Origin: Paenibacillus sp. H1-7
Lineage (GTDB): Bacteria > Bacillota > Bacilli > Paenibacillales > NBRC-103111
Reading direction: 5' to 3'
NCBI RefSeq assembly: GCF_022354825.1
Contig: NZ_CP031168.1
Location: forward strand, 5,581,501 to 5,645,500
Length of the DNA stretch: 64,000 nt
The first letter of the stretch is position 1. Each line of letters opens with the position of its first letter. A program made the position numbers and the translations under genes. Below, one piece after another: positions 43,346 through 51,262 of this stretch. The notes under the pieces are model-generated. The model ran no database searches. It was given only the letters and a program-made list of their open reading frames with translations, and was not told where the DNA came from.

Positions 43346-43376
43346 TATTCTATGCGATTGCACAATAATGGGTATC
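43346..43376 (-). promoter_or_regulatory. SigK/SigE-like promoter of the SpoVIF-like gene
   Basis: On the minus strand CATAGAATA (43354-43346) matches the SigK/SigE -10 form CATAnnnTA. An AC (in GATACC) lies about 17 bases upstream, as in SigK promoters, and overlaps the recG stop codon. Confidence 0.5.
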
Positions 43377-45426
43377 AATCCAGCATATCGTTGTCAAAAA
43401 TGTTCTCGCGGCGCAAAAATTCATGAAGCGAGCCGTATTCGACCGCGGTCCAAAAGTCGGGGCGCCGTACGAGCGCCGCCGCATCGTCGCGTGCCTGCTC
43501 CATGACTTCAAAATCGGTAACCATATCCGCCAGCCGGAAATCGGGCAAGCCGCTCTGCTTCGTGCCGAAAAAGTCGCCTGGTCCTCGAAGCTCGAGGTCT
43601 CGTCTTGCTATTTCGAAACCGTCATTCGTGTCGGTCATCGCCTTCATCCTTTGCTTCCCGACCTCATTCTTCGGATCGGCGATCAGCACGCAGTACGACT
43701 GATGCTCGCCGCGTCCTACACGTCCGCGCAGCTGATGCAGCTGCGACAGACCGAATCGGTGCGCGTCATAGACCACCATCAGCGTCGAATTCGGTACATC
43801 CACTCCAACCTCGATAACCGTGGTCGATACAAGCACCTGGACGCGATTCTCGCTGAATTCGCGCATAATCTCATCCTTCTCTGCTGCAGGCATCCGTCCG
43901 TGCAACAGGCCGACGCGGAGCTCAGGGAACGCGAACTGGATCTGCGCGTGAACGTCAATTGCATTTTGCACGTCGAGCTTCTCCGACTCCTCGATCAGCG
44001 GGCATATGACATACGCTTGCCTGCCCGCTTCGACTTCCCGCCGGATAAACCCTAGCACACGATCCAGCATATCGTGCGTAACCGAATAGGTCTTGATCGG
44101 CTTCCGTCCCTTGGGCAGCTCGCGCAGCGTCGATACATCCATATCTCCGAAGGCGGTGATAGCAAGCGTCCTTGGAATCGGCGTTGCCGTCATCGTCAAT
44201 ACATCGGGATTCATTCCTTTGCGGCGTAAAACGCTTCTCTGGTTCACCCCGAACCGGTGCTGCTCGTCCGTCACCACAAGCCCTAGATTGCGGAAGAAGA
44301 CGTCTTCCTGAATCAGCGCATGAGTCCCGACGACAACGTCGACCATGCCCATTTGCAGCGAAGCAAGAACGTCTCTGCGCTGGCGGGCGGTCGAGCTTCC
44401 GGTCAAGAGCGCAACAGTGATGCCGTAAGGCTCGAACAGCTTGTCCAAGGAACGTTTATGCTGCTCCGCAAGTATCTCCGTGGGGACCATCAGTGCCCCT
44501 TGGTAGCCCGCCTTCACTACGGCGAACAACGCGGCCGCGGCTACGACTGTTTTACCGGCGCCAACATCTCCCTGGAGCAAGCGGTTCATGCAATAAGGCT
44601 GCTGCAAATCGTGCAAAATTTCGGCCAGCACCGTTTTCTGCGATTCGGTCAATGTAAAAGGCAGGGCGCGGACAAAGGCGCGCACTTCGGGCAGAGGAAC
44701 CGGATGTGCCACACCGTCGGTCCGGTCGTGATTCAACGCTTTGTAGGCTTGCATTTTCAGCTGAAACAAGAACAGCTCCTCATACACCATGCGTTTGCGG
44801 GCCCGCAAGCCTTCCTCCATCGATCCCGGAAGGTGCAGCAGAGCCACCGCTTGCTTCCGCGCCATCAGATCATATTTGTCCAGCAGCTCCGGCGGCAGCA
44901 CTTCAGGTATCATGCCTCCGTACTGCGTGATCGCCTGCTTCAACGTCTGACGCATCCACTTTTGCGTAATTGATCCCGTTATCGAGTAAACAGGCTGCAG
45001 TGTGCCGATCTGTGACGTCCCTTTCCCCGGAAATTCGGACTCCGATACGGTCAAGTGCAGCCTTTTTTGATCCCATTTCCCAGTTAAGACGATGTCGGAT
45101 CCGGTTACCAATTGATCCTTCAAGAAATGCCGGTTGAACCAGACCGCGGTAATCATCAGCCTGTCCACCATGATTTTGCAAGTAAGCCGCGACTTCGTGC
45201 GGCCGTACATTTGCAGCTGAGGGACTCCGATAATGGAGCCCTGAACGGTTATTTTGTCCCCGTCCTTGACCTCGGTTAAATCCCTCAGCGTGTAATCCTC
45301 GTAGCGGAAAGGATAATAGTCCAGCAATTCTCCCGCTGTGGCAACACCAAGGACAGCCAGCTCCTCGAGCTTCTTGCCCTTGACTCCGTACACTTCTTTA
45401 ACTGGAACGCGGTATAAATCGATCAT
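43375..45426 (-). CDS. recG: ATP-dependent DNA helicase RecG
   Basis: RecG moves branched DNA and reverses stalled forks. The 683-residue protein has the N-terminal wedge (OB fold, DLTEVKDGDKITVQGSIIG), Walker A LLQGDVGAGKTVVAA near 280, VVTDEQHRFGV, the helicase C domain with TTVIEVGVDVPN and QLRGRVGRGEHQSYC, and the RecG tail. It starts 3 bases after the degV stop. In B. subtilis fapR follows directly; here some 16 kb intervenes. Confidence 0.98.
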   Translation of the reverse strand: MIDLYRVPVKEVYGVKGKKLEELAVLGVATAGELLDYYPFRYEDYTLRDLTEVKDGDKITVQGSIIGVPQLQMYGRTKSRLTCKIMVDRLMITAVWFNRHFLKDQLVTGSDIVLTGKWDQKRLHLTVSESEFPGKGTSQIGTLQPVYSITGSITQKWMRQTLKQAITQYGGMIPEVLPPELLDKYDLMARKQAVALLHLPGSMEEGLRARKRMVYEELFLFQLKMQAYKALNHDRTDGVAHPVPLPEVRAFVRALPFTLTESQKTVLAEILHDLQQPYCMNRLLQGDVGAGKTVVAAAALFAVVKAGYQGALMVPTEILAEQHKRSLDKLFEPYGITVALLTGSSTARQRRDVLASLQMGMVDVVVGTHALIQEDVFFRNLGLVVTDEQHRFGVNQRSVLRRKGMNPDVLTMTATPIPRTLAITAFGDMDVSTLRELPKGRKPIKTYSVTHDMLDRVLGFIRREVEAGRQAYVICPLIEESEKLDVQNAIDVHAQIQFAFPELRVGLLHGRMPAAEKDEIMREFSENRVQVLVSTTVIEVGVDVPNSTLMVVYDAHRFGLSQLHQLRGRVGRGEHQSYCVLIADPKNEVGKQRMKAMTDTNDGFEIARRDLELRGPGDFFGTKQSGLPDFRLADMVTDFEVMEQARDDAAALVRRPDFWTAVEYGSLHEFLRRENIFDNDMLD

Positions 45427-45428
45427 GG

Positions 45429-46280
45429 CTATGCCGGTCTAACAAACGCAGCTACGGCTCCGGGACCGGAGTGCGTCCCGATAACAGGACCAATGCTTGC
45501 ATAACCGATGCTTGCAACATTAAAGCTTTGGAGAATCAGCGAGCTCAACTCCTCCGCATTAGCCATGTGATTCGCATGAGCAACCGTCACATGGATCGGC
45601 TTATCGCCGAAATCCGCTTTGAGCAGTTCTATAATGCGGGCCATCGCTTTTTTATGGCCTCTTACTTTGTCTATGGAGTACACTTCGCCCTCCTCGCTGA
45701 TCGACAAAATAGGCTTAATGTTCAGTAAGGAACCGAGAAGAGCCGCCGCTCTGCCGATTCTGCCGCCTTTTTGTAAATATTCGAGCGTATCCACAAGAAA
45801 ATACATTTTTTCATCCCGGCGGATCGCTTCGATCATCTCGAGGATTTCTTCCTTGCTCTTTCCTTGCTGCGCAGCTTCTGCAGCTGCAACCGCCATCATG
45901 CCGATGCCGTAAGAGGCTGTCTTCGAATCGATAACATGCAGATCGGCTTCGCCTTCTAGCATCGACTGAGCCAGCAGCGCCGATTGGTATGTGCCGCTCA
46001 TTCTTGATGACAAATGAATCGAGATGATTGGGCCTCCGTACTCGTCTGCCAGACGCTTATACGTTTCCGTAAACTCCACCGGAGACGGCTGCGAGGTCGT
46101 CGGCAGCGAAGAAAACGATACTAGTTTTTCAAAAAATTGTTCCGGTCCCATATCGACCGAATCTTTAAAGGTTTCCGTTCCGAAATGAACCTTCAAAGGG
46201 ACAAGCTCTATATTTAACGCTTCACGCAATGCTGCCGGAATATCGGCCGTGCTGTCCGTGACAACTCGAACCTGACTCAA
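45429..46280 (-). CDS. DegV family fatty-acid-binding protein
   Basis: DegV (FakB-like) proteins bind a fatty acid and present it to the kinase FakA. The 283-residue protein has the typical start VRVVTDSTADIPAALREALN, LPTTSQPSPVEF near 58, SSRMSGTYQSA near 92 and a C-terminal HSGPGAVA. It lies directly after fakA, which fits a FakAB pair acting on exogenous fatty acids. In B. subtilis sdaAB-sdaAA occupy this place. Confidence 0.95.
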   Translation of the reverse strand: MSQVRVVTDSTADIPAALREALNIELVPLKVHFGTETFKDSVDMGPEQFFEKLVSFSSLPTTSQPSPVEFTETYKRLADEYGGPIISIHLSSRMSGTYQSALLAQSMLEGEADLHVIDSKTASYGIGMMAVAAAEAAQQGKSKEEILEMIEAIRRDEKMYFLVDTLEYLQKGGRIGRAAALLGSLLNIKPILSISEEGEVYSIDKVRGHKKAMARIIELLKADFGDKPIHVTVAHANHMANAEELSSLILQSFNVASIGYASIGPVIGTHSGPGAVAAFVRPA

Positions 46281-46316
46281 TCGCTACACCTCCGTAAATG
46301 GTACCTCTGCCACCGT

Positions 46317-48098
46317 CTATTCCGCAGAAATAATGTAATAATATAGCGGCTGACCGCCCTCATGCACTTCCACTTCCACATCTGTGTAAGACGTCTCCAA
46401 GTATTGGACGAGCTCGCCGGTTCTCGCTTCGTCTGCTTCTTCCCCAGTGTACAGTGTCACAATCTCAGCACCTTCAGAGAGCAGGCTGTCAACAAGCTTC
46501 TTGCAGGAGGCAAGCAAGTCGGAATCCGAAGTCACAATTTTATTGTTGTGGATGCCGATATAATCCCCCTGCTTGATATCGACCTCATCGATCTGCGTGT
46601 CGCGGACCGCATACGTTACCAGTCCCGACTGTACCTGCTGTATCGCCTGCTGCATCAGGTCCGCATTCTCGTCGGAGGCTGCATTCTCCCGGAAGGCAAG
46701 CACGGCAGCAATGCCTTGGGGAATCGTCTTCGTCGGAATGACAACGACCTGCTTCTCTTCTACAAGCTCCACCGCCTGCTGCGCGGCCAAAATAATATTG
46801 GAATTGTTCGGAAGCACGAACACCGTCTGGGCATCCACTTCATGAATGGCTTTGACGATATCCTCGGTGCTTGGATTCATCGTCTGTCCGCCCTGGAGCA
46901 CCCGGTTCACACCCAAGCTCGACATAATATTCGAAATGCCTTGGCCTGCCGAAACAGACACAAAGCCGTACCGTTTCCAATGGCTTTGAGCGTCTGCGCT
47001 TCCTGCATTCGCCTCGGGCTTGCCTACGGCATCCGCTGGGGAAGGATGATCATCGCCGTGGAGTATATGCGTATGCTGATCCCGCATATTTTCGATCTTG
47101 ATCCGGCTCAGATCGCCGTATTTCATGGCCAAATTCATTACGCTGCCGGGATATTCGGCATGGATATGCACTTTGACAAGGTCATCATCCGCCACTACAA
47201 GCAGAGAATCGCCGAAGTCGGACAGCTGACGGCGGAATACATTCTCGTCAAAAGCGGCACCTGCCAGCTTTTGCTCATTAAGTCTCACCATGAACTCCGT
47301 GCAATAGCCGAACTCGATATCCTCCGTCGCAAGATGCGCCTGCGGCTTCATCGAAGCCTCATGTACGGCATGTTTGAAGGCATCGGACGTTACGGGGTGT
47401 ATCGAATCATCAGCGACACGAGCCCGCTCAGCGGCATCCGAGTCATTAATCGGAGTACCGGAGGATAGCTGCTGCAATGCCTGTACAAAACCTTCGTATA
47501 TATACATCAAGCCCTGCCCGCCCGCATCGACTACGCCGACCTGCTTAAGCACCGGCAGCATATCCGGCGTGCGGGAAAGCGCCTCATTTCCCTTTTTCCA
47601 TACGTCTTTCATTAATTCGGTCAAGTCTGCAGTCCGTTTTGCTTGCTGAACTGCATGTTTGGCCGCTTCACGGGACACGGTCAGAATCGTTCCCTCTACC
47701 GGCTTGACCACCGCTTTGTAAGCCATGTCTACGCCGTTCTGCAGTGCCGCGGCAAACCCTTCCGCATCAATCGTCTCCGATTCGGAAACCGATTTCGAAA
47801 ATCCGCGGAACAATTGCGACAAAATGACGCCCGAATTGCCTCGAGCTCCCATCAGCAAGCCTTTGGCCAACGCATCTGCCGCCTTGCCGATATGTCCAGA
47901 AGGACGCCGGCGAAGCTCTTCTACACCGGAAGTCAAAGTCAGGTTCATATTGGTCCCCGTATCCCCGTCGGGAACAGGAAACACGTTGAGCGCATTGACT
48001 TTGTCCACATTATCTCTTAGCTGCTGCGCTCCCTTTTCCACCATGCGGATAAAGTCATTACCGTTAATTACGTTTAAGCGCTTACTCAAAAAAACCAT
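46317..48098 (-). CDS. fakA: Fatty acid kinase catalytic subunit FakA (YloV)
   Basis: FakA phosphorylates FakB-bound fatty acids. The protein of about 593 residues has an N-terminal Dak-phosphatase-like domain with NVFPVPDGDTGTNMNLTL near 40 and GARGNSGVILSQL near 90, a middle region, and a C-terminal DegV-like fold. Start is ambiguous: ATG 48098 (AGGA six bases before) is used; TTG 48089 (MSKRLN) is also well placed. It precedes degV and follows yloU, as in B. subtilis. Confidence 0.94.
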   Translation of the reverse strand: MVFLSKRLNVINGNDFIRMVEKGAQQLRDNVDKVNALNVFPVPDGDTGTNMNLTLTSGVEELRRRPSGHIGKAADALAKGLLMGARGNSGVILSQLFRGFSKSVSESETIDAEGFAAALQNGVDMAYKAVVKPVEGTILTVSREAAKHAVQQAKRTADLTELMKDVWKKGNEALSRTPDMLPVLKQVGVVDAGGQGLMYIYEGFVQALQQLSSGTPINDSDAAERARVADDSIHPVTSDAFKHAVHEASMKPQAHLATEDIEFGYCTEFMVRLNEQKLAGAAFDENVFRRQLSDFGDSLLVVADDDLVKVHIHAEYPGSVMNLAMKYGDLSRIKIENMRDQHTHILHGDDHPSPADAVGKPEANAGSADAQSHWKRYGFVSVSAGQGISNIMSSLGVNRVLQGGQTMNPSTEDIVKAIHEVDAQTVFVLPNNSNIILAAQQAVELVEEKQVVVIPTKTIPQGIAAVLAFRENAASDENADLMQQAIQQVQSGLVTYAVRDTQIDEVDIKQGDYIGIHNNKIVTSDSDLLASCKKLVDSLLSEGAEIVTLYTGEEADEARTGELVQYLETSYTDVEVEVHEGGQPLYYYIISAE

Positions 48099-48113
48099 TC
48101 CCCTTCCTGCCAA

Positions 48114-48164
48114 GGAGAAGACACGGCATTATTTATAGATGCTATGCCGCGTCTCATCTTAGCG
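48114..48164 (-). repeat. Hairpin between yloU and fakA
   Basis: GACaCGGCAT and ATGCCGcGTC form a 10-base stem with one mismatch, at about 48119-48155. No U-tract follows, so it is not a standard terminator. Confidence 0.4.
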
Positions 48165-48527
48165 TTACTGAGCTACTCGCACGCCCTGAACATAAATGTT
48201 CACCGACTCGATTTGCAGCCCCACAACTTCATTTAGCACGTATTTCACCTTCGTTTGCACATTGTGGGCTACAACGGATATTTTGGTACCATAGCTGACA
48301 ATGATATACAAATCGATTGAAAGCGCTCCTTGTGTATCCCTGCGTACTTCAACACCACGGCTTAAGTTGTCGCGGCGAAGCAGCTCTGCAATGCCATCCT
48401 TCAGCTGATTACGAGATGCCATTCCTACAAGTCCATAACAATCCAAAGCAGCTGATCCCGCCAACACCGATATGACTTCATCGGTTATATAAACTTTGCC
48501 ATATTCCGTAGCCAATTCGATAGCCAT
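48165..48527 (-). CDS. yloU: Asp23/YloU family protein
   Basis: Asp23-type proteins are linked to cell-envelope stress and often lie before fakA. The 120-residue protein begins MAIELATEYGKVYITDEVIS at 48527, after AAGGGAGC, and has the family's VEVRRDTQGALSIDLYIIVS and VVGLQIESVNIYVQGVR. It shares a gap with divergent rpmB, as in B. subtilis. Confidence 0.95.
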   Translation of the reverse strand: MAIELATEYGKVYITDEVISVLAGSAALDCYGLVGMASRNQLKDGIAELLRRDNLSRGVEVRRDTQGALSIDLYIIVSYGTKISVVAHNVQTKVKYVLNEVVGLQIESVNIYVQGVRVAQ

Positions 48528-48559
48528 AATCACAGCTCCCTTGATATAGATTAAAATGG

Positions 48560-48588
48560 ACTATAAATCATTTTACTATATCAAGCAA
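48560..48588 (-). promoter_or_regulatory. SigA-like promoter of yloU
   Basis: On the minus strand TTGCTT (48588-48583), 17 bases, TATAGT (48565-48560). Confidence 0.65.
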
Positions 48589-48638
48589 AAGAAATAAATA
48601 AAATTTGGTGAAAACTGCATAAAAACCTCTTTGTAACA

Positions 48639-48668
48639 TTGACGTCTTTTGATGCCGTATGATATGAT
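48639..48668 (+). promoter_or_regulatory. SigA-like promoter of rpmB
   Basis: TTGACG (48639-48644), 18 bases, TATGAT (48663-48668). It leaves a leader of about 85 bases. Confidence 0.65.
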
Positions 48669-48758
48669 ATTTGAGTGTGTTTTCTGATAGGCTTTACTAT
48701 TCGGAGATATCGTAAGGAAGACAAGTAGTCATCGAGGCTGTTAAGGAGGTGTAGTACA

Positions 48759-48947
48759 ATGTCCCGCAAATGTTTCATTACTGGCAAAGGACCAGGCACA
48801 GGCAATCACGTGTCCCACGCCAACAACAAATCGAAACGCACTTGGGGTGTCAACGTTCAGAAAGTTCGCATTCTGGTGGACGGTAAGCCAAAACGCGTTT
48901 ATGTAAGCACGAAAGCTTTGAAATCCGGAAAAGTTACTCGTGTCTAA
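48759..48947 (+). CDS. rpmB: 50S ribosomal protein L28
   Basis: The 62-residue protein, MSRKCFITGKGPGTGNHVSH onward, has NKSKRTWGVN and VRILVDGKPKRVYVS, typical of L28. Only one cysteine is present, so it is the zinc-free form. AAGGAGGTG precedes ATG. It is one of very few plus-strand housekeeping genes here, divergent from yloU and convergent with spoVM, as in B. subtilis. Confidence 0.98.
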   Translation: MSRKCFITGKGPGTGNHVSHANNKSKRTWGVNVQKVRILVDGKPKRVYVSTKALKSGKVTRV

Positions 48948-48965
48948 TCCGCAACAACAGATAGA

Positions 48966-48997
48966 CAAAAAGCACCTGGCCGCAGGTGCTTTTTTTA
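48966..48997. terminator. Bidirectional terminator between rpmB and spoVM
   Basis: AGCACCTG-GCCG-CAGGTGCT is a perfect 8-base stem with TTTTTTT after it on the plus strand and TTTTTG on the minus strand. Confidence 0.9.
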
Positions 48998-49032
48998 GTG
49001 TGTCAACAGCGCTTAAGCTGTAGCTTCTTCTC

Positions 49033-49094
49033 GGCCGTACTAAGTATTAATTTTTGGATACGATCAGTTTTTACTGAATGTATTAAGTACGGCC
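49033..49094 (-). repeat. Nested hairpin covering the spoVM 3' end
   Basis: GGCCGTACT (49033-49041) and AGTACGGCC (49086-49094) are perfect 9-base arms. Inside, TCAGT-AAAA-ACTGA forms a second stem that contains the spoVM stop codon. Confidence 0.55.
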
Positions 49095-49144
49095 TTAACG
49101 AATCCGCCTATGAATTTAGGTAACTTGATTGTATAAAACTTCAT
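49064..49144 (-). CDS. spoVM: Stage V sporulation protein M (26 residues)
   Basis: SpoVM is a tiny amphipathic helix that recognises the curved forespore membrane and anchors the SpoIVA coat base. The 26-codon gene encodes MKFYTIKLPKFIGGFVKAVL, then NTFSKN and TGA. Against B. subtilis SpoVM the first eleven residues agree, including Pro9, and GG plus the spacing of hydrophobic residues is kept. TGGAGGAGGGG lies about six bases before ATG. Its place between rpmB and rpe is also that of B. subtilis. It is too short for many gene callers. Confidence 0.96.
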   Translation of the reverse strand: MKFYTIKLPKFIGGFVKAVLNTFSKN

Positions 49145-49299
49145 TTCTACCCCTCCTCCAGTTTTCACGTCAGCCCTGTCCGAAGCCCACCCGACGGCTC
49201 TTCCGTCTCCCTCGCTCCGCGGAACAACCAAGTCAAAACCATGATACTCCAGTATATTCGGCTACCTTCCAAAACGTGCCTATCCATTGCATCCGTGCC

Positions 49300-49349
49300 C
49301 AAAAAACAAAAACATGGCTACAAAAGCCCTAAACTTTTGTAACCATGTT
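49300..49349 (-). terminator. Terminator after the small membrane protein
   Basis: On the minus strand AACATGGTTACAAAAG, a 7-base loop, CTTTTGTAGCCATGTT, then TTTGTTTTTTGGG. The 16-base stem has one mismatch. Confidence 0.88.
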
Positions 49350-49404
49350 ATGCGGATATGAAACGGAATATGACTCGAAGGCGAGCCTTCATCTGAAGAA
49401 GCTA

Positions 49405-49665
49405 TTAAGCGGCAGCTGGAGTAAGCTGGCCTGTCTTGATCGCTACGTACAACGCGTAAATAACGGAAAAGATAAAGTACAGAACAATCGTTGAAACGAC
49501 AAACCAGATTCTCATCCCGCGGCCTTCATGCCTTTTGAAAAATTGAATACCGGTAAATAAAGCCCCAAGCGAAAAAATATATTTCAGCAAGTCGTTAATG
49601 TGTGAAAACAACGTCAGCAATAGTGCACACAATATGCTGTAACCTAAAATAATGAAAAATCTCAC
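49405..49665 (-). CDS. Small membrane protein of unknown function
   Basis: The 86-residue protein has three hydrophobic stretches: about 3-22, 28-42 and 53-76, with a basic loop KRHEGRGMRIW between the last two. I do not recognise a family. It follows rpe by 6 bases and ends at a strong terminator, so it is the last gene of the long gmk-to-rpe series. In B. subtilis thiN (yloS) is found in this place; the present gene is unrelated to it. Confidence 0.7.
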   Translation of the reverse strand: MRFFIILGYSILCALLLTLFSHINDLLKYIFSLGALFTGIQFFKRHEGRGMRIWFVVSTIVLYFIFSVIYALYVAIKTGQLTPAAA

Positions 49666-49671
49666 CCGTTG

Positions 49672-50328
49672 CTACACCCCGTTTCGAATATGCCTTATCG
49701 CTTCCGCACGGTCGCTGCGGTTGAATACCGCACTGCCGGCAACGAGCACATTGGCTCCGGCGGATATAACCTGCCGAGCCGTCTCGGCGTTAATGCCTCC
49801 GTCCACTTCGATATCGACCTTCGTCAATCCCCGCTCATCGAGCATTTGACGAAGCTTGGCAATTTTGGGCAGCATGGCGGGAATAAATTGCTGGCCGCCA
49901 AAGCCCGGGTTAACCGTCATGATAAGCACAAGATCTAGAGATTCGTCCAGCACGTGCTCAATGGAGGATAGCGGAGTCGCCGGATTCAGCACAACTCCCG
50001 CCTTCACCTTCTGTTCCTTAATGAAATGGAGCGTTCTATGTAAATGAAGGCAAGCTTCGACGTGGACGGAGATCAAATCCGCCCCCGCCTTCGCAAAAGC
50101 CGGAATATACGTATCCGGGTTTTCTATCATTAAATGGACATCCAGCGGCAGCGCCGTGTGAGGACGGATCGCTTCGACTACCAATGGTCCGATCGTGATG
50201 TTGGGTACGAAATGCCCATCCATCACATCCACATGAATCCAGTCGGCTCCGCCCCGCTCCACATCGGCAATTTCTGCCCCTAGCTTGGAAAAGTCGGCGG
50301 ACAGTATGGACGGTGCAATGTTCAGCAT
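49672..50328 (-). CDS. rpe: Ribulose-phosphate 3-epimerase
   Basis: Rpe interconverts ribulose-5-P and xylulose-5-P in the pentose phosphate pathway. The 218-residue TIM barrel starts MLNIAPSILSADFSKLGAEI at 50328, after AAAAGGAGA. HVDVMDGHFVPNITIGP, VHLMIENPD, MTVNPGFGGQ and VDGGIN carry the metal and phosphate ligands. It begins one base after the rsgA stop. Confidence 0.98.
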   Translation of the reverse strand: MLNIAPSILSADFSKLGAEIADVERGGADWIHVDVMDGHFVPNITIGPLVVEAIRPHTALPLDVHLMIENPDTYIPAFAKAGADLISVHVEACLHLHRTLHFIKEQKVKAGVVLNPATPLSSIEHVLDESLDLVLIMTVNPGFGGQQFIPAMLPKIAKLRQMLDERGLTKVDIEVDGGINAETARQVISAGANVLVAGSAVFNRSDRAEAIRHIRNGV

Positions 50329-50329
50329 C

Positions 50330-51262
50330 TCAGTATCTCCTTTTTCTCTCTTTGATTTCACCCAGAAACTGCAAGTAGTTGTCATAGCGGGACGCCGCAA
50401 TAGCTCCTTGCTCCTTCGCTTCGATCACTTTGCAGTCCGGCTCGTGCTGGTGCAGGCAGCCTCTGAACTTGCAATCGGCCGCGTACGGCTGAAACTCCTT
50501 GAAGCAGGAGCTGAGCTCCTCCGCAGCTTCAATTTGCAGAAAATCCAATTGGCTGAAGCCCGGTGTGTCAGCGACGAGTCCGCCGTTGGTTAGCCTGATC
50601 AGCTCCACATGGCGTGTCGTATGCTTACCGCGCCCCAGCTTCATGCTGATCTGATTCGTCTCCAGCTGAAGCCCCGGAACCATCGCGTTCAATAGCGAGG
50701 ACTTGCCTACGCCGGATTGGCCCGCAAACACGCTGATGCGTCCGGCCAACTGCTCCAGAACGGCATCAACCCCGATTCCGCACTTGGCGCTGGTTGCGAT
50801 AACCTGATATCCGATCGACTCGTAAAGCTGCATGATATGTTCCATGCCGGCAGGCAGCATCTCCCCTTTGGACTTAGGCGCTTCCCCGTCTTCTTCGGAT
50901 ATCAAATCCTGCTTCGTCAGACAGATGATCGTATTCAGCCCAGCGCTCTCCGTGTGCACCAGAAACTTGTCCAGCAGCTGCAGATTGAGCGCAGGCTCCT
51001 GCACGGCAAATACGAGCACAACCAGCTCTACATTGGCTACCGGCGGACGGACAAGCTCCGACGTACGCGGCATAATCTCGTCCACCGTTCCTTCTCCATT
51101 CTCCGTCAGCTCATACAGCACTCTGTCGCCGACCAATGGGGAGACGCCGCGTTTTTTAAATATCCCGCGGGCTCTGCATTGAATGGAGGACATAACCTCA
51201 TTGTCATCCGACAGCACGTAATAATATCCGCTTAAAGCCTTAACGATTAAACCGGCTGGCAT
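50330..51262 (-). CDS. rsgA: Ribosome small subunit GTPase RsgA
   Basis: RsgA is a circularly permuted GTPase that acts in 30S maturation. The 310-residue protein has an OB-fold start, G4 CLTKQDLI near 116, G1 GQSGVGKSSLLNAM near 182, G3 DTPGF and a zinc knuckle CKFRGCLHQHEPDC near 264. It directly abuts prkC and rpe, as in B. subtilis. Confidence 0.97.
   Translation of the reverse strand: MPAGLIVKALSGYYYVLSDDNEVMSSIQCRARGIFKKRGVSPLVGDRVLYELTENGEGTVDEIMPRTSELVRPPVANVELVVLVFAVQEPALNLQLLDKFLVHTESAGLNTIICLTKQDLISEEDGEAPKSKGEMLPAGMEHIMQLYESIGYQVIATSAKCGIGVDAVLEQLAGRISVFAGQSGVGKSSLLNAMVPGLQLETNQISMKLGRGKHTTRHVELIRLTNGGLVADTPGFSQLDFLQIEAAEELSSCFKEFQPYAADCKFRGCLHQHEPDCKVIEAKEQGAIAASRYDNYLQFLGEIKERKRRY

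Noticed and set aside
46362..47468. Open frame of 368 codons opposite fakA
   Set aside because: Antisense shadow; no domain and no start signal.
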